Shown here: piece by piece, positions 50,029 to 58,966 of the stretch | Numbering within the stretch: position 1 is the first letter of the stretch | Layout: the number at the start of each line of letters is the position of its first letter | Translations under genes and position numbers: made by a program | Source: Plastoroseomonas hellenica | Lineage (GTDB): Bacteria > Pseudomonadota > Alphaproteobacteria > Acetobacterales > Acetobacteraceae | Assembly (NCBI RefSeq): GCF_018129085.1 | Contig: NZ_JAAGBB010000017.1 | Span: 62,001-126,000, forward strand | Length of the DNA stretch: 64,000 bases | Direction of reading: 5' to 3' | Notes under the pieces: model-generated | What the model was told of the DNA's origin: nothing | Database searches by the model: none | The model's input: the letters and a program-made list of their open reading frames with translations, nothing else

Positions 50029-50931
50029 ATGGCTGCGACCCCCACCTTCGCGACGCCGCCTGGCTTCCTCGGCCTGCCGATCGGACCGAAGCCGGCGGCG
50101 CTCGCGATCGCCGGTATTCCGCTCGATATCGGCACCACCAACCGGGCCGGCGCACGCGCGGCACCCGCCGCAATCCGGACCGCGTCGCGCATGCTGGTTG
50201 ATGGCGCGCATCCCGTGAGCGGCGTCGATCCCGCGACGCTGCCGATCACCGATGCCGGCGATTTCGCGATCGCGCTCGGCGATATCCAGGCGAGTCTGGC
50301 ACTGATCGAGCAGCAGGCGGCCGCGATCCCGCATCTGGTGGCGCTCGGCGGCGAGCATGGCGTGACATTGCCGCTGCTGCGCGCGCTGAAGCGGCGCCTC
50401 GGCGCGCCGCTGGCGCTGCTGCATGTCGACGCGCATTGCGACACCTGGCCGGAGAGCTTCGGGCAGGTCTATGGCCATGGCTCGGTCTTCTTCCACGCCA
50501 TCGAGGAAGGCCTGGTCGACCCGGGCCGCATGATCCAGATCGGCATCCGCTCCCCCGTCCAGGCCGATGTCGCGGCCTGGGCGCCGGCCCGCGGCGTGAC
50601 CGTGCTCTCGGCCCAGGATGTCCATGCCATGGGTGTCAGCGCAGTGGCGGATCGCGCGCGGGCGGTGCTGGGCGATGCCCCCGCCTATCTCTCCTTCGAC
50701 ATCGATGCCCTCGACCCCGCCTTCGCGCCCGGCACCGGCACGCCGGAGATCGGCGGCCTCGCCTCCTGGCAGGCGCAGGCGCTGATCCGGGCGTTGGCGG
50801 GCATCGACTGGCGCGGCATGGACGTGGTCGAGGTCGCGCCGGCCCATGACGTGGCGGAGATCACGGCACTCGCCGCCGCCACCCTCGCCTGGGAATATCT
50901 CTGCCAGATCGGCCCGCGTCTTTCCGTTTGA
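50029..50931 (+). CDS. speB: agmatinase/ureohydrolase family protein
   Basis: A 300-residue ureohydrolase. Manganese ligands are in GGEHGVTL, HVDAHCDT and SFDIDALDP, and the loop AFAPGTGTPE is typical of agmatinases. It would hydrolyse agmatine to putrescine and urea, feeding homospermidine synthase two genes on. It is 13 nt behind the DUF3141 gene and could be co-transcribed. A guanidino-acid substrate is the alternative. Confidence 0.85.
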   Translation: MAATPTFATPPGFLGLPIGPKPAALAIAGIPLDIGTTNRAGARAAPAAIRTASRMLVDGAHPVSGVDPATLPITDAGDFAIALGDIQASLALIEQQAAAIPHLVALGGEHGVTLPLLRALKRRLGAPLALLHVDAHCDTWPESFGQVYGHGSVFFHAIEEGLVDPGRMIQIGIRSPVQADVAAWAPARGVTVLSAQDVHAMGVSAVADRARAVLGDAPAYLSFDIDALDPAFAPGTGTPEIGGLASWQAQALIRALAGIDWRGMDVVEVAPAHDVAEITALAAATLAWEYLCQIGPRLSV

Positions 50932-51366
50932 TCGCGTGATTCAGACGTTTCGGCCGGAGCGGCCTCACGTCATCACGCTCCTCCCGTCCGTGACCGGAGA
51001 GTTACCGGCCGTTGCCAAGCTTGGCCGGAGCCGGCACCCGAACACATGCCAGGGTCCCGTAATTTTCCCCGGGTCCTGATCGAATGCCCTTGCATTTTCC
51101 GGGCGCGGGCCGCATATCCCCGCCGCTCGACGCCATCGCACGTGCCGCGAGCCTGGAATCAGGGTTTCCGCCCCCAGGCACAGCAACGACGGGAACGCGT
51201 CCTTTTCGGTGGGGCCGGCTGCCATGGGCCGGCGCACAGACAGGGAAGTGGCCATGTCCGCTGAACTCCCGCACGGCGCGATGCCGAGACATCGCGGCCC
51301 GATGCTCGCCTGACGGCGCCCCGCTGCTTCCGCGCAGCCCGCCCCGTCCTGCCCCGACCTTTCGCC
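50932..51366 (+). ncRNA. long leader of the decarboxylase gene, possible speF RNA
   Basis: These 435 nt show no convincing frame on either strand but precede an ornithine-type decarboxylase. In alphaproteobacteria such genes carry a structured leader known as the speF motif, several hundred nt long. The sequence has several complementary segments, for example GGGTCCCG/CGGGTCC near 51053-51077 and CCGGCTGCCATGGGCCGG near 51214. I could not align it to the family model, so the call rests on position, length and lack of coding. Confidence 0.4.
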
Positions 51367-51381
51367 GTGAGTGCCTCACCC

Positions 51382-52569
51382 ATGCGCCTGCAAAAATCCC
51401 GTCCCGCCCTGCTGCCTGCCGTCGATGACCTGGTCGCCCTGGCGCGCCCGGAGGAGCCGATGCTCTGCCTGCGCCCGGAGGTGCTGGCCGACACCGCGCG
51501 CGCCTTCCGCCGCGCCTTCCCCGGCGAGACGCTCTATGCCGTGAAGTGCAACCCGGACGCCGCGGTGCTGCGCGCCCTGTGGGAAGGCGGCGTGCGCCAT
51601 TTCGACTGCGCCTCCATCGGCGAGGTGCGGCAGGTGCGCGGCCTTTTCCCGGCGGCCGAGATCCACTTCATGCACCCGATCAAGGCGCGCTCCGCGATCC
51701 GCGAGGCCTATGCCGAGCATGGGGTGCGCGACTTCGTGCTCGACAGCGCCGAGGAGTTTTCCAAGATCCTGGCGGAGACCGGCAATGCGGCCGATCTCGG
51801 GATCTTCGTCCGCCTCGGGCTGCCGAAGGGCAGCGCGCGCTACGACCTCTCCGGCAAATTCGGTGCGACGCCGGAGGATGCGGCGGCGCTGCTCGCCGCC
51901 GCGCGCCCGCATGCGGTGCGGCTCGGCCTCTCCTTCCATGTCGGCAGCCAGTGCATGGAGCCGGAGAGCTACACCCGCGCCCTGCTGGCCGCCGGCGAGG
52001 TGGTGCGCGCCGCCGGCGTCGCGGTCGAGATCGTCGATGTCGGTGGCGGCTTCCCGGTCGCTTATCCGGACATGGCTCCCCCGGCACTCTCCGCCTTCAT
52101 GGCGGCGATCGCGCGCGGCTACGCCCAGGCCAGGCTGCCGGCGGGAACGAAGCTTTGGGCCGAGCCCGGCCGCGCCCTGGTGGCCGGCGGCGCCTCCCTC
52201 ATCGTGCAGGTGCAGGCACGCCGCGGCGACGCGCTGTTCATCAATGACGGGATCTACGGGACGCTGTCGGATGCCGGCGTGCCGGGCTTCCGCTTCCCGG
52301 TGCGGCCGCTCCGTGCCAGCGCGGCGCCGCTGGTCGACTACAGCTTCTTCGGCCCCACCTGCGACAGTGCGGACGCCATGCGCGGCCCCTTTCCGTTGCC
52401 TGCCGACATGGCGGAGGGCGACTGGATCGAAATCGGCCAGCTCGGCGCCTATGGCGCCTGCCTCGGCTCCGGCTTCAACGGCTTCGCCGCCCCCCGGATC
52501 GAAGCGGTGCGCGACCGGCCCCTGCTCGAGACCCCAGGCCTGACCACCCGGCGTATCCGCGCCGCCTGA
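51382..52569 (+). CDS. ornithine/lysine-type decarboxylase (fold III PLP enzyme)
   Basis: A PLP-dependent alanine-racemase-fold decarboxylase of about 395 residues. The PLP Lys is in YAVKCNPD, the glycine loop in DVGGGFP, AEPGRALV binds phosphate, and the active-site Cys from the other subunit is in GPTCDSAD. It should produce putrescine from ornithine. The start may be ATG at 51382 or GTG at 51367; neither has a strong ribosome-binding site. The homospermidine synthase gene follows after 84 nt. Confidence 0.9.
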   Translation: MRLQKSRPALLPAVDDLVALARPEEPMLCLRPEVLADTARAFRRAFPGETLYAVKCNPDAAVLRALWEGGVRHFDCASIGEVRQVRGLFPAAEIHFMHPIKARSAIREAYAEHGVRDFVLDSAEEFSKILAETGNAADLGIFVRLGLPKGSARYDLSGKFGATPEDAAALLAAARPHAVRLGLSFHVGSQCMEPESYTRALLAAGEVVRAAGVAVEIVDVGGGFPVAYPDMAPPALSAFMAAIARGYAQARLPAGTKLWAEPGRALVAGGASLIVQVQARRGDALFINDGIYGTLSDAGVPGFRFPVRPLRASAAPLVDYSFFGPTCDSADAMRGPFPLPADMAEGDWIEIGQLGAYGACLGSGFNGFAAPRIEAVRDRPLLETPGLTTRRIRAA

Positions 52570-52653
52570 TCCGCCTTCTCATTGTCACAGGGACGGAGCG
52601 GCTTCCCGGCCGCCCCGCCCCTATGCTGTTGTTTTCGTGCAGGAGTGCCGCAG

Positions 52654-54072
52654 ATGTCCCTCGACACCATCCACGCCCGTTTCGACGGGCGCCTCGTCAT
52701 CCTGGGCTTCGGCTCCATCGGCCAGGGCGTGCTGCCGCTGATCCTGCGCCATATCCAGATGCCGAAGGAGCGCATCACCATCGTCACCGCCGAGCCGCGC
52801 GGGCGCGAGGTCGCGGCCGAATACGGCATCGCTTTCCAGGAAACTGCCGCCACGCGGGACAACTACCGCGCGCTGCTGACGCCGCTGCTGGGCAAGGGCG
52901 ACTTCCTGCTGAACGTCTCGGTCGACGTCTCCTCGGTCGCGCTGATCGAGCTCTGCCGCGAACTCGGCTGCCTCTACCTCGACACCGTGGTGGAGCCCTG
53001 GGGTGGTCTCTACACCGACCCGACCCTAACCCCCTCCCAGCGCTCCAACTACGCGCTGCGCGAGAGCGTGCTGGCGCTGCCGCCCGGCGGCCCGACCGCC
53101 GTGTTGACCCATGGCGCCAATCCGGGCCTGGTCTCCCACTTCGTGAAGCAGGCACTGCTCGCTATCGCGCGCGACACCGGCAAGCCGGTCACGGCGCCGG
53201 CAGCGGCCGATCGCGCCGGCTGGGCCGCGCTGGCGCAGTCGCTCGGCGTCAAGGTGGTCCATATCGCGGAGCGCGACACCCAGGCCTCCAACCAGCCGAA
53301 GCGCCCGGGCGAATTCGTCAACACCTGGTCGGTCGACGGCTTCGTCGGCGAAGGCAACCAGCCGGCCGAGCTCGGCTGGGGCAGCCATGAGAAGGCGCTG
53401 CCCGAGGATGGCCGCCGCCACGGCTTCGGCTGCGACGCCGCGATCTACCTGCTGCGCCCCGGCGCCGGCACCCGCGTGCGCACCTGGACCCCGCTGGAAG
53501 GCCCCTTCCACGGCTTCCTCGTGACCCACAACGAGGCGATCTCGATCGCCGACTACTACACGGTGAAGAACGGCGACGGCTCGGTCGCCTATCGCCCGAC
53601 CTGCCACTACGCCTACCACCCCTGCGACGCCGCGGTGCTCTCGGTGCACGAGCTCGCCGGCAAGAACTGGGAGATGCAGCCGGAGAAGCGGCTGATGGTC
53701 GACGAGATCGTCACCGGCATGGACGAGCTCGGCGTGCTGCTGATGGGCCATGCGAAGGGCGCCTATTGGTACGGCTCCCGCCTGACGATCGAGGAAGCGC
53801 GCCGGGTGGCGCCGCACAACAACGCCACCTCGCTGCAGGTGACGGCCGCGGTGCTCGCCGGCGTGATCTGGGCGATCGAGAACCCGGAGCGCGGCCCGGT
53901 GGAGGCCGACAGCCTCGACCACACCCGCATCCTCGAGATCTGCGCGCCCTATCTCGGCGACGTCGTCGGCGCCTATTCGGATTGGACGCCGCTCGAAGGG
54001 CGCGAGAAGCTGTTCCCGGAAAGCGTGGATCGCGAAGATCCCTGGCAGTTCCAGAACTTTCGGGTGGTGTGA
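52654..54072 (+). CDS. hss: homospermidine synthase
   Basis: A 472-residue NAD-dependent enzyme joining two putrescine units (or putrescine and spermidine) to make sym-homospermidine. The Rossmann start VILGFGSIGQGVLPLIL, LDTVVEPWGG, HGANPGLVSHFVKQAL and GAYWYGSRL are family features. ATG at 52654 follows AGGAG. With the agmatinase and decarboxylase it completes a polyamine set, matching the use of homospermidine in many alphaproteobacteria. Confidence 0.95.
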   Translation: MSLDTIHARFDGRLVILGFGSIGQGVLPLILRHIQMPKERITIVTAEPRGREVAAEYGIAFQETAATRDNYRALLTPLLGKGDFLLNVSVDVSSVALIELCRELGCLYLDTVVEPWGGLYTDPTLTPSQRSNYALRESVLALPPGGPTAVLTHGANPGLVSHFVKQALLAIARDTGKPVTAPAAADRAGWAALAQSLGVKVVHIAERDTQASNQPKRPGEFVNTWSVDGFVGEGNQPAELGWGSHEKALPEDGRRHGFGCDAAIYLLRPGAGTRVRTWTPLEGPFHGFLVTHNEAISIADYYTVKNGDGSVAYRPTCHYAYHPCDAAVLSVHELAGKNWEMQPEKRLMVDEIVTGMDELGVLLMGHAKGAYWYGSRLTIEEARRVAPHNNATSLQVTAAVLAGVIWAIENPERGPVEADSLDHTRILEICAPYLGDVVGAYSDWTPLEGREKLFPESVDREDPWQFQNFRVV

Positions 54073-54147
54073 GGAAGAGCGGGGGAAAGGAATTTCCCCC
54101 GCACCCCCATTCTTTTCTTTTTGCTACCTGGTACCAACGACAACGGT

Positions 54148-55383
54148 TCAGCCCACGGACATAAGATCCGCCAGCGCCAGCGCGACGACTTCCGTCGCGG
54201 CGAAGAGATCCGACAGCGGCACGCGTTCATCAGCGCGGTGTGCATTCGCCTCCTCGATGCTGCGTGGGCCGGCGCCATAAAGCACGATCGGCACGCCGCG
54301 CGCGGCGTAGTGGCGCGCATCGGTGTAGAGCGGCACGCCACTCACGCCGATCGGCTCGCCCAGCACCCGCGTCGCATGTTTCGCCAGCGCGGCGGCGAGG
54401 CGGCCGCTGCCGGGCAGCGGCGTCAGCGGCGGCGCCAGCAGGATGCGCCGCACCGCGCAGCGCGCCTCGGGAAAGCCGGAGGCGGCTTCGGCGATGATCT
54501 CCCGCAGCTCCGCCTCGACCTCCGCCGGCGCCTCCTCCGGCACCATGCGGCGGTCCAGGCGGAAGACGACCCGGTCCGGCACCACATTGGTGTTGATGCC
54601 GCCTTCGATCAGCCCGACCGTGAGCTGCGGTGCGCCGATCCCCGGCACCTTGGAGACCCGCCCCGTCAGTCCGCGGCGCCAGGCGAAGAGCGTGGACAGC
54701 ACGGCATTCGCCGCCTCCAGCGCATCCACCCCGGTCCAGGGCTTGGCCGCATGGGCGGACCGGCCGCGCAGCTCCACCTCCAGGTGCAGGCAGCCATTAT
54801 GGGCGTCGACGACGGCGTAGGAGAAGCCGGCGCCGATCGCAAAATCCGGCTTGCTGATGCCTTGGTCGAGCAGCCAGGGCGGACCGATCTCGCCACCCGA
54901 TTCCTCGTCATAGGTGAAGTGCAGCTCCACCGCGCCGCCGAGCGCCGCGCCGGAGGCGATCAACGCCAGCAGTGCCCAGGTGTAGGTCGCGAAATCGGAT
55001 TTGGAGACCGCGGCGCCGCGCCCATACATCCAGCCATCGACGATGGCGGCGCCATAGGGATCCTGCGTCCAGCCCTCGCCCGGCGGCACCACATCGCCAT
55101 GCGCATTCAGCGCGATGGTGGGCCCCGGGCCGAAGCGATGGCGGACCACCAGGTTGGTCACCGACGCTAGGCCGTGCTTCGCCGCGGCGTCCGCCGGCAC
55201 CGCGTGGCGTTCGACCGTCAGGCCAAGCCCCTCCAGCAGCGCCGCTGCCACCTCCGCCGCGCCGGCGAGGTCGCCGGGCGGGTTGTCGGAGGGCGTGCGC
55301 ACCAGCGCCGCGAGGAATTCCGTCTGCCGCGCGCGTTCACCGGCCAGGAAGGCGCCGATGCGGGCGGCGATATCGTCGGACAT
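54148..55383 (-). CDS. M20-family metallohydrolase lacking the usual bridging Asp
   Basis: A 411-residue ArgE/DapE-like hydrolase. The first metal motif NAHGDVVPPGEGW, the catalytic TYDEESGGEIGP pair and the dimerisation domain (GRSAHAAKPWTG) are clear. The second motif, normally GRGAxDMKG with a metal-bridging Asp, reads GRGAAVSKSDF, with Val at that place and an Asp four residues on. This looks like a subfamily trait rather than damage. Probably releases an amino acid from an N-acyl or peptide substrate. Confidence 0.87.
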   Translation of the reverse strand: MSDDIAARIGAFLAGERARQTEFLAALVRTPSDNPPGDLAGAAEVAAALLEGLGLTVERHAVPADAAAKHGLASVTNLVVRHRFGPGPTIALNAHGDVVPPGEGWTQDPYGAAIVDGWMYGRGAAVSKSDFATYTWALLALIASGAALGGAVELHFTYDEESGGEIGPPWLLDQGISKPDFAIGAGFSYAVVDAHNGCLHLEVELRGRSAHAAKPWTGVDALEAANAVLSTLFAWRRGLTGRVSKVPGIGAPQLTVGLIEGGINTNVVPDRVVFRLDRRMVPEEAPAEVEAELREIIAEAASGFPEARCAVRRILLAPPLTPLPGSGRLAAALAKHATRVLGEPIGVSGVPLYTDARHYAARGVPIVLYGAGPRSIEEANAHRADERVPLSDLFAATEVVALALADLMSVG

Positions 55384-55614
55384 GAACTATCTCCGTCACT
55401 CGACCTTGTCTGGCGCATCGGGTGTGGGGCGGATGCGGCCAGCGTCCCGATGATGCAGAGCCGTCGCCGGCTTATCCAGAGAATGCGCATGCATAGCCAC
55501 GCGCCAGGCGAATGGCCCAGCGCCGGTGACTGCAACCGGGGGGCGCAGCGGGTTGCTTTTGGATACGGATGGCGCAGTCTCCGCCGACCCGAGTTCTCTG
55601 GAAGCCTGCCCACT

Positions 55615-57153
55615 ATGCCTGCTGCTCCCCGGATCGCCTTGCTCAGCTTCATGCTGGAGGCCAATGGCTTTGCCCCGGCCGCGACGCGGGAGGAGTTCCG
55701 CCAGAAGCATTGGCTGGAAGGGCAGGCGATCCTCGACGATGCCCGCGCGGAGCGGCCGCGCGACACCGGCGGCATCACCGGCTTCGTCGAGGCGATGGAC
55801 GCGATGGGCCCCTGGACGCCAATCCCGCTGGCCGCCACCAGCGCCGGCGCCAGCGGCCCGGCCGACCAGGCCTTCCTGGAGGAATTCCTCGCCGTCGTGG
55901 AACCGGGGCTGCGCGCGGCGCTGCCGCTGGATGGCGTCTACATCGAATCCCACGGCGCCGCCTGCGCGACCGTGGAAGACGACCCGGAAGGGCTGATCTT
56001 CGCCCGCGTGCGCGCCATCGTCGGGCCGGATGTGCCGGTGGTCTCGACCCTCGACCTGCACGCCAATGTCAGCCGCAGGATGGTCGAGGAGACCGACCTG
56101 CTGATCGCCTATCTCACCAACCCGCACACCGACATGCGCGCCCGCGGCCAGGAAGCGGCGCGTGCGATGCGGGAGCTGCTCGGTGGCGTGAAGACGGCGA
56201 AGGCTTTCATCCGCCTGCCGATCCTGCCGCCCTCGGTCGCGCTGCTGTCCGATCGCGGCCCGTATGGCGCGGCGATCGCGCGCGGGCAGGAGCTCAGCAA
56301 GGGCCCGATCCTGAACGTCTCCGTGCTCGGCAATTTCAGCATGGGCGACAATCCGAAGAACGGCATGAGCGTCATCGTCACCAGCCGCGGCGACCAGGCG
56401 GCGGCCGATGCCGTGGCGAAGGAACTCGCGGACCTGCTCTGGTCGCGGCGCGGGGAGCTGGTCGCGAAGCTGATGCCGATCGAGACGGCCGCATGGCGGC
56501 TGCAGGCGGTCTGCGACGATCCAGCCCTGCCGCCGCTGCTCTTCGCCGATGTCGCGGACAATCCCGGTGGCGGCGCCCGCGGCAACACCACGGCTGTATT
56601 GAAGGCCTTCCTCGCCGCGGGTGTCACCGGGACGGCCTTCGCCATCCATTTCGATCCGGCGCTCGCCGCCGAGGCGCACGCGCTCGGCAGGGGCGCCCGC
56701 TTCACGGCGGTGCTGAACCGCGACGAGACGACGCCCGGCAGCGACCGGCTCAGTGCCGAAGCTGACGTGATGGGCCTCTCGGATGGCGAAGTGGTCGGCC
56801 GGCGCGGCACCATCGGCGGCCGGCGCATCTCGCTCGGCGCCACCGCCTGGCTGCGGCTGGAGGGGCGGATCGACGTGGTCTTCGTCTCCATCCGCCATCA
56901 GTGCCTCGACACCGCGATGCTGGAGCATCTCGGCATCGACCTGCGCGCGCTGCGCGGCATCGTGGTGAAGTCACGCGGCCATTTCCGCGCCGGCTTCGAC
57001 GATATCTTCCCCGATGAGCGCATCCTCGAGATCGACGGGCCGGGGCTGGTGACACCGGTGCTGACCCGCGTGCCCTTCCGCCACATCCCGCGCCCGATCT
57101 GGCCGCTTGATCCTGATATGGCCTGGCAAGTGCCGGCGGAGGTCGCGATCTGA
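55615..57153 (+). CDS. M81-family metallopeptidase (MlrC-like)
   Basis: A 512-residue protein resembling MlrC, the third enzyme of microcystin breakdown, and the wider DUF1485/M81 group. Motifs: YIESHGAACATVEDDPEG, VVSTLDLHANVSRRMVE (metal-binding Asp and His), LTNPHTDMRARGQEAARAM, and FADVADNPGGGARGN. Substrate in this organism unknown, probably a small modified peptide. The CapA-like gene starts one base after its stop, so the two are linked. Confidence 0.9.
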   Translation: MPAAPRIALLSFMLEANGFAPAATREEFRQKHWLEGQAILDDARAERPRDTGGITGFVEAMDAMGPWTPIPLAATSAGASGPADQAFLEEFLAVVEPGLRAALPLDGVYIESHGAACATVEDDPEGLIFARVRAIVGPDVPVVSTLDLHANVSRRMVEETDLLIAYLTNPHTDMRARGQEAARAMRELLGGVKTAKAFIRLPILPPSVALLSDRGPYGAAIARGQELSKGPILNVSVLGNFSMGDNPKNGMSVIVTSRGDQAAADAVAKELADLLWSRRGELVAKLMPIETAAWRLQAVCDDPALPPLLFADVADNPGGGARGNTTAVLKAFLAAGVTGTAFAIHFDPALAAEAHALGRGARFTAVLNRDETTPGSDRLSAEADVMGLSDGEVVGRRGTIGGRRISLGATAWLRLEGRIDVVFVSIRHQCLDTAMLEHLGIDLRALRGIVVKSRGHFRAGFDDIFPDERILEIDGPGLVTPVLTRVPFRHIPRPIWPLDPDMAWQVPAEVAI

Positions 57154-57154
57154 C

Positions 57155-58471
57155 ATGAGCACATCGCCCTTTCGCCTGGCGCTCACCGGTGACAGCATCC
57201 TGCAGCGCCGCCTGCGAAGCCGCGTCGATCCTGAGCTCACGCCGCTCTTTGACCTGATCCGCGGTGCCGATCTCGCTTTCACCAATCTGGAGGTGGTGCC
57301 GAACGATTACCGGGGCGACCCCGCGCTGGAGAGCGGCGGGTCGCATTTCGGCGCTCCGGCCTGGGTGCTGGACGAGCTGACCGAGGCCGGCTTCAGCCTC
57401 TTCGCGACCGCGACCAATCATTGCCTCGACTACGGCATCTCCGGCCTGCGCGCCGGGATCGACGCGCTGGAACGGCGCGGTCTAACCTATGCCGGCATCG
57501 GCCCGAACCTCGAGGATGCGCGGCGACCCGCCTACCACACCCATCCGGGTGCGACAGTCGCGCTGCTCTCCTGCTCCTCCACCTTCGCCAAGGGACAGGA
57601 GGCCGGCGCGCAGCGCGCGGACATGCCAGGCCGCCCCGGGCTGAACCCGCTGCGCTACGACACCATGCATGAGGTGACGCCGGCGCAGCTCGAGCAGCTC
57701 CGTGCGATCGCCGAGCAGCTCGGGCTGGAGCGGCAGCGCCGCGAGATCATCAAGCTCGGCTTCGGCTTCCCGCCGGCCGATCCCGAAGTTCTGCCGATCG
57801 GCGCCATGAATTTCCGCCCCGCCGAGAAGACGGCGCTGCGCACCAGCGCGAAAGCCACTGACGTCGAGGACATCGCCCGCTGGGTCAGGGAGGCGCGGCT
57901 CTCCGCCGACATCGTCCTGGTCAGCCTGCATGCGCATGAGGCCGGCGCGAGCAAGGAGGAGCCGGCGGAGTTCATCGCCCCCTTCGCCCGCCGCATGATC
58001 GAGGAAGGCGCCGACCTCGTCGTCGGCCACGGCCCGCATCTGCTGCGGGGCATGGAGATCCACAAGGGCAAGCCGATCTTCTACAGCCTCGGCAATTTCA
58101 TCGGCCAGAACGAGCTGGTGCCGCGCATCCCCGCTGATTCCTACGAGCGCTTCCGCGCCAGCCCGATGATGACGCCCGGCCAAGTCTATCGGCAGCGCAC
58201 CGCGGGCGACACCAAGGGCTTCCCGGCGGACCGACGCTTCTGGGAGAGCGTCATGCCGGTCTGCCGTTTCGACGGCGCTGATCTCGTCGGGATGGAGATC
58301 CACCCGGTGAGCCTCGGCCTCGGCGAGGCGGCGCATCGCCGCGGCCGGCCGCGGCTTGCGGCCGGCGAGGAGGGTGCCGGCATCCTGCAGCGCTTCGCCG
58401 CGCTGTCGGAACCCTTCGGCACGCGGCTCCGCATCGACGGCGATCGCGGCTGGCTCGACATCGGCGGCTGA
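57155..58471 (+). CDS. CapA-family metallophosphatase-like protein
   Basis: A 438-residue protein of the poly-gamma-glutamate CapA group. The phosphatase-like core shows LTGDSIL, FTNLEVVP, TATNHCLDYG, SLHAHEAG and VVGHGPHLLRG. No signal peptide or membrane anchor, unlike CapA of Bacillus. Linked to the M81 gene by a one-base gap, so a role in peptide or polyglutamate breakdown rather than capsule making is likely; this is inference. Confidence 0.88.
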   Translation: MSTSPFRLALTGDSILQRRLRSRVDPELTPLFDLIRGADLAFTNLEVVPNDYRGDPALESGGSHFGAPAWVLDELTEAGFSLFATATNHCLDYGISGLRAGIDALERRGLTYAGIGPNLEDARRPAYHTHPGATVALLSCSSTFAKGQEAGAQRADMPGRPGLNPLRYDTMHEVTPAQLEQLRAIAEQLGLERQRREIIKLGFGFPPADPEVLPIGAMNFRPAEKTALRTSAKATDVEDIARWVREARLSADIVLVSLHAHEAGASKEEPAEFIAPFARRMIEEGADLVVGHGPHLLRGMEIHKGKPIFYSLGNFIGQNELVPRIPADSYERFRASPMMTPGQVYRQRTAGDTKGFPADRRFWESVMPVCRFDGADLVGMEIHPVSLGLGEAAHRRGRPRLAAGEEGAGILQRFAALSEPFGTRLRIDGDRGWLDIGG

Positions 58472-58620
58472 CGCCGCCGCAACACGGATCCACAACCGGC
58501 AGACCACGGTGGCAAATGCCGCCGGCTGCAGGCCGACCGCGCGGACCTCTCCGGCTTCGCGTCGGGCACCCCCTATTCTGGGGCGTCCGCCGCGGCTGAT
58601 CGCGCTCGGTAGGCTGCGGC

Positions 58621-58649
58621 CATGGTCGCTTCAACTTGAAGCGACCATG
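58621..58649. repeat. 29-bp perfect palindrome between convergent genes
   Basis: Arms CATGGTCGCTTCAA (58621-58634) and TTGAAGCGACCATG (58636-58649) flank one C. It is 149 nt past the CapA-like stop and 49 nt past the stop of the convergent small lipoprotein. A degenerate relative with the same CGCTTCA half-site is at 19383-19409. It may end transcripts in both directions or be a dispersed protein-binding site. The rest of 58472-58698 holds nothing assignable. Confidence 0.6.
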
Positions 58650-58698
58650 CTCTGAGGTGGATGGCTCAGCGGGTCCGCAGATTGGCGCGATCCGGGAC

Positions 58699-58872
58699 TT
58701 AGCCTCGGGCCGGCGGAACCGGAGCCGGGGCCGGCGGAGGCACATAGGCCGGCGCCGGCGGCGGCGGGGGCGGCTGCTGCGCACACGCCGCGAGGAGCGC
58801 CACGGGAACCACGATCATTGCCGCCTTGCGGAACAGCTTGCGGCAAGCCACCAGCCTGGAAATGGCGAGCAT
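58699..58872 (-). CDS. small proline-rich lipoprotein
   Basis: A 57-residue protein starting MLAISRLVACRKLFRK, with a lipoprotein signal ending LLAAC and a mature tail of Pro/Ala repeats (QQPPPPPPAPAYVPPP). The start at 58872 follows GGAG six bases upstream; Met at 58884 is an alternative. Probably anchored in the membrane with an extended tail reaching the cell wall. It diverges from the L,D-transpeptidase gene, a sensible but unproven partner. Confidence 0.7.
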   Translation of the reverse strand: MLAISRLVACRKLFRKAAMIVVPVALLAACAQQPPPPPPAPAYVPPPAPAPVPPARG

Positions 58873-58966
58873 CTGATTCTCCATAGTTGGATGGCATGGA
58901 CAGCACGGGAATGAAGAGCAATTCTTGGCACGGAGTCAAACTGACAGTTGCGTGAGGAGTGGAATA

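Noticed and set aside
46890-50444. 1184-codon open frame on minus across the DUF3141 and ureohydrolase genes
   Set aside because: It is antisense to genes with clear catalytic motifs, and part of it comes from the dispersed repeat.
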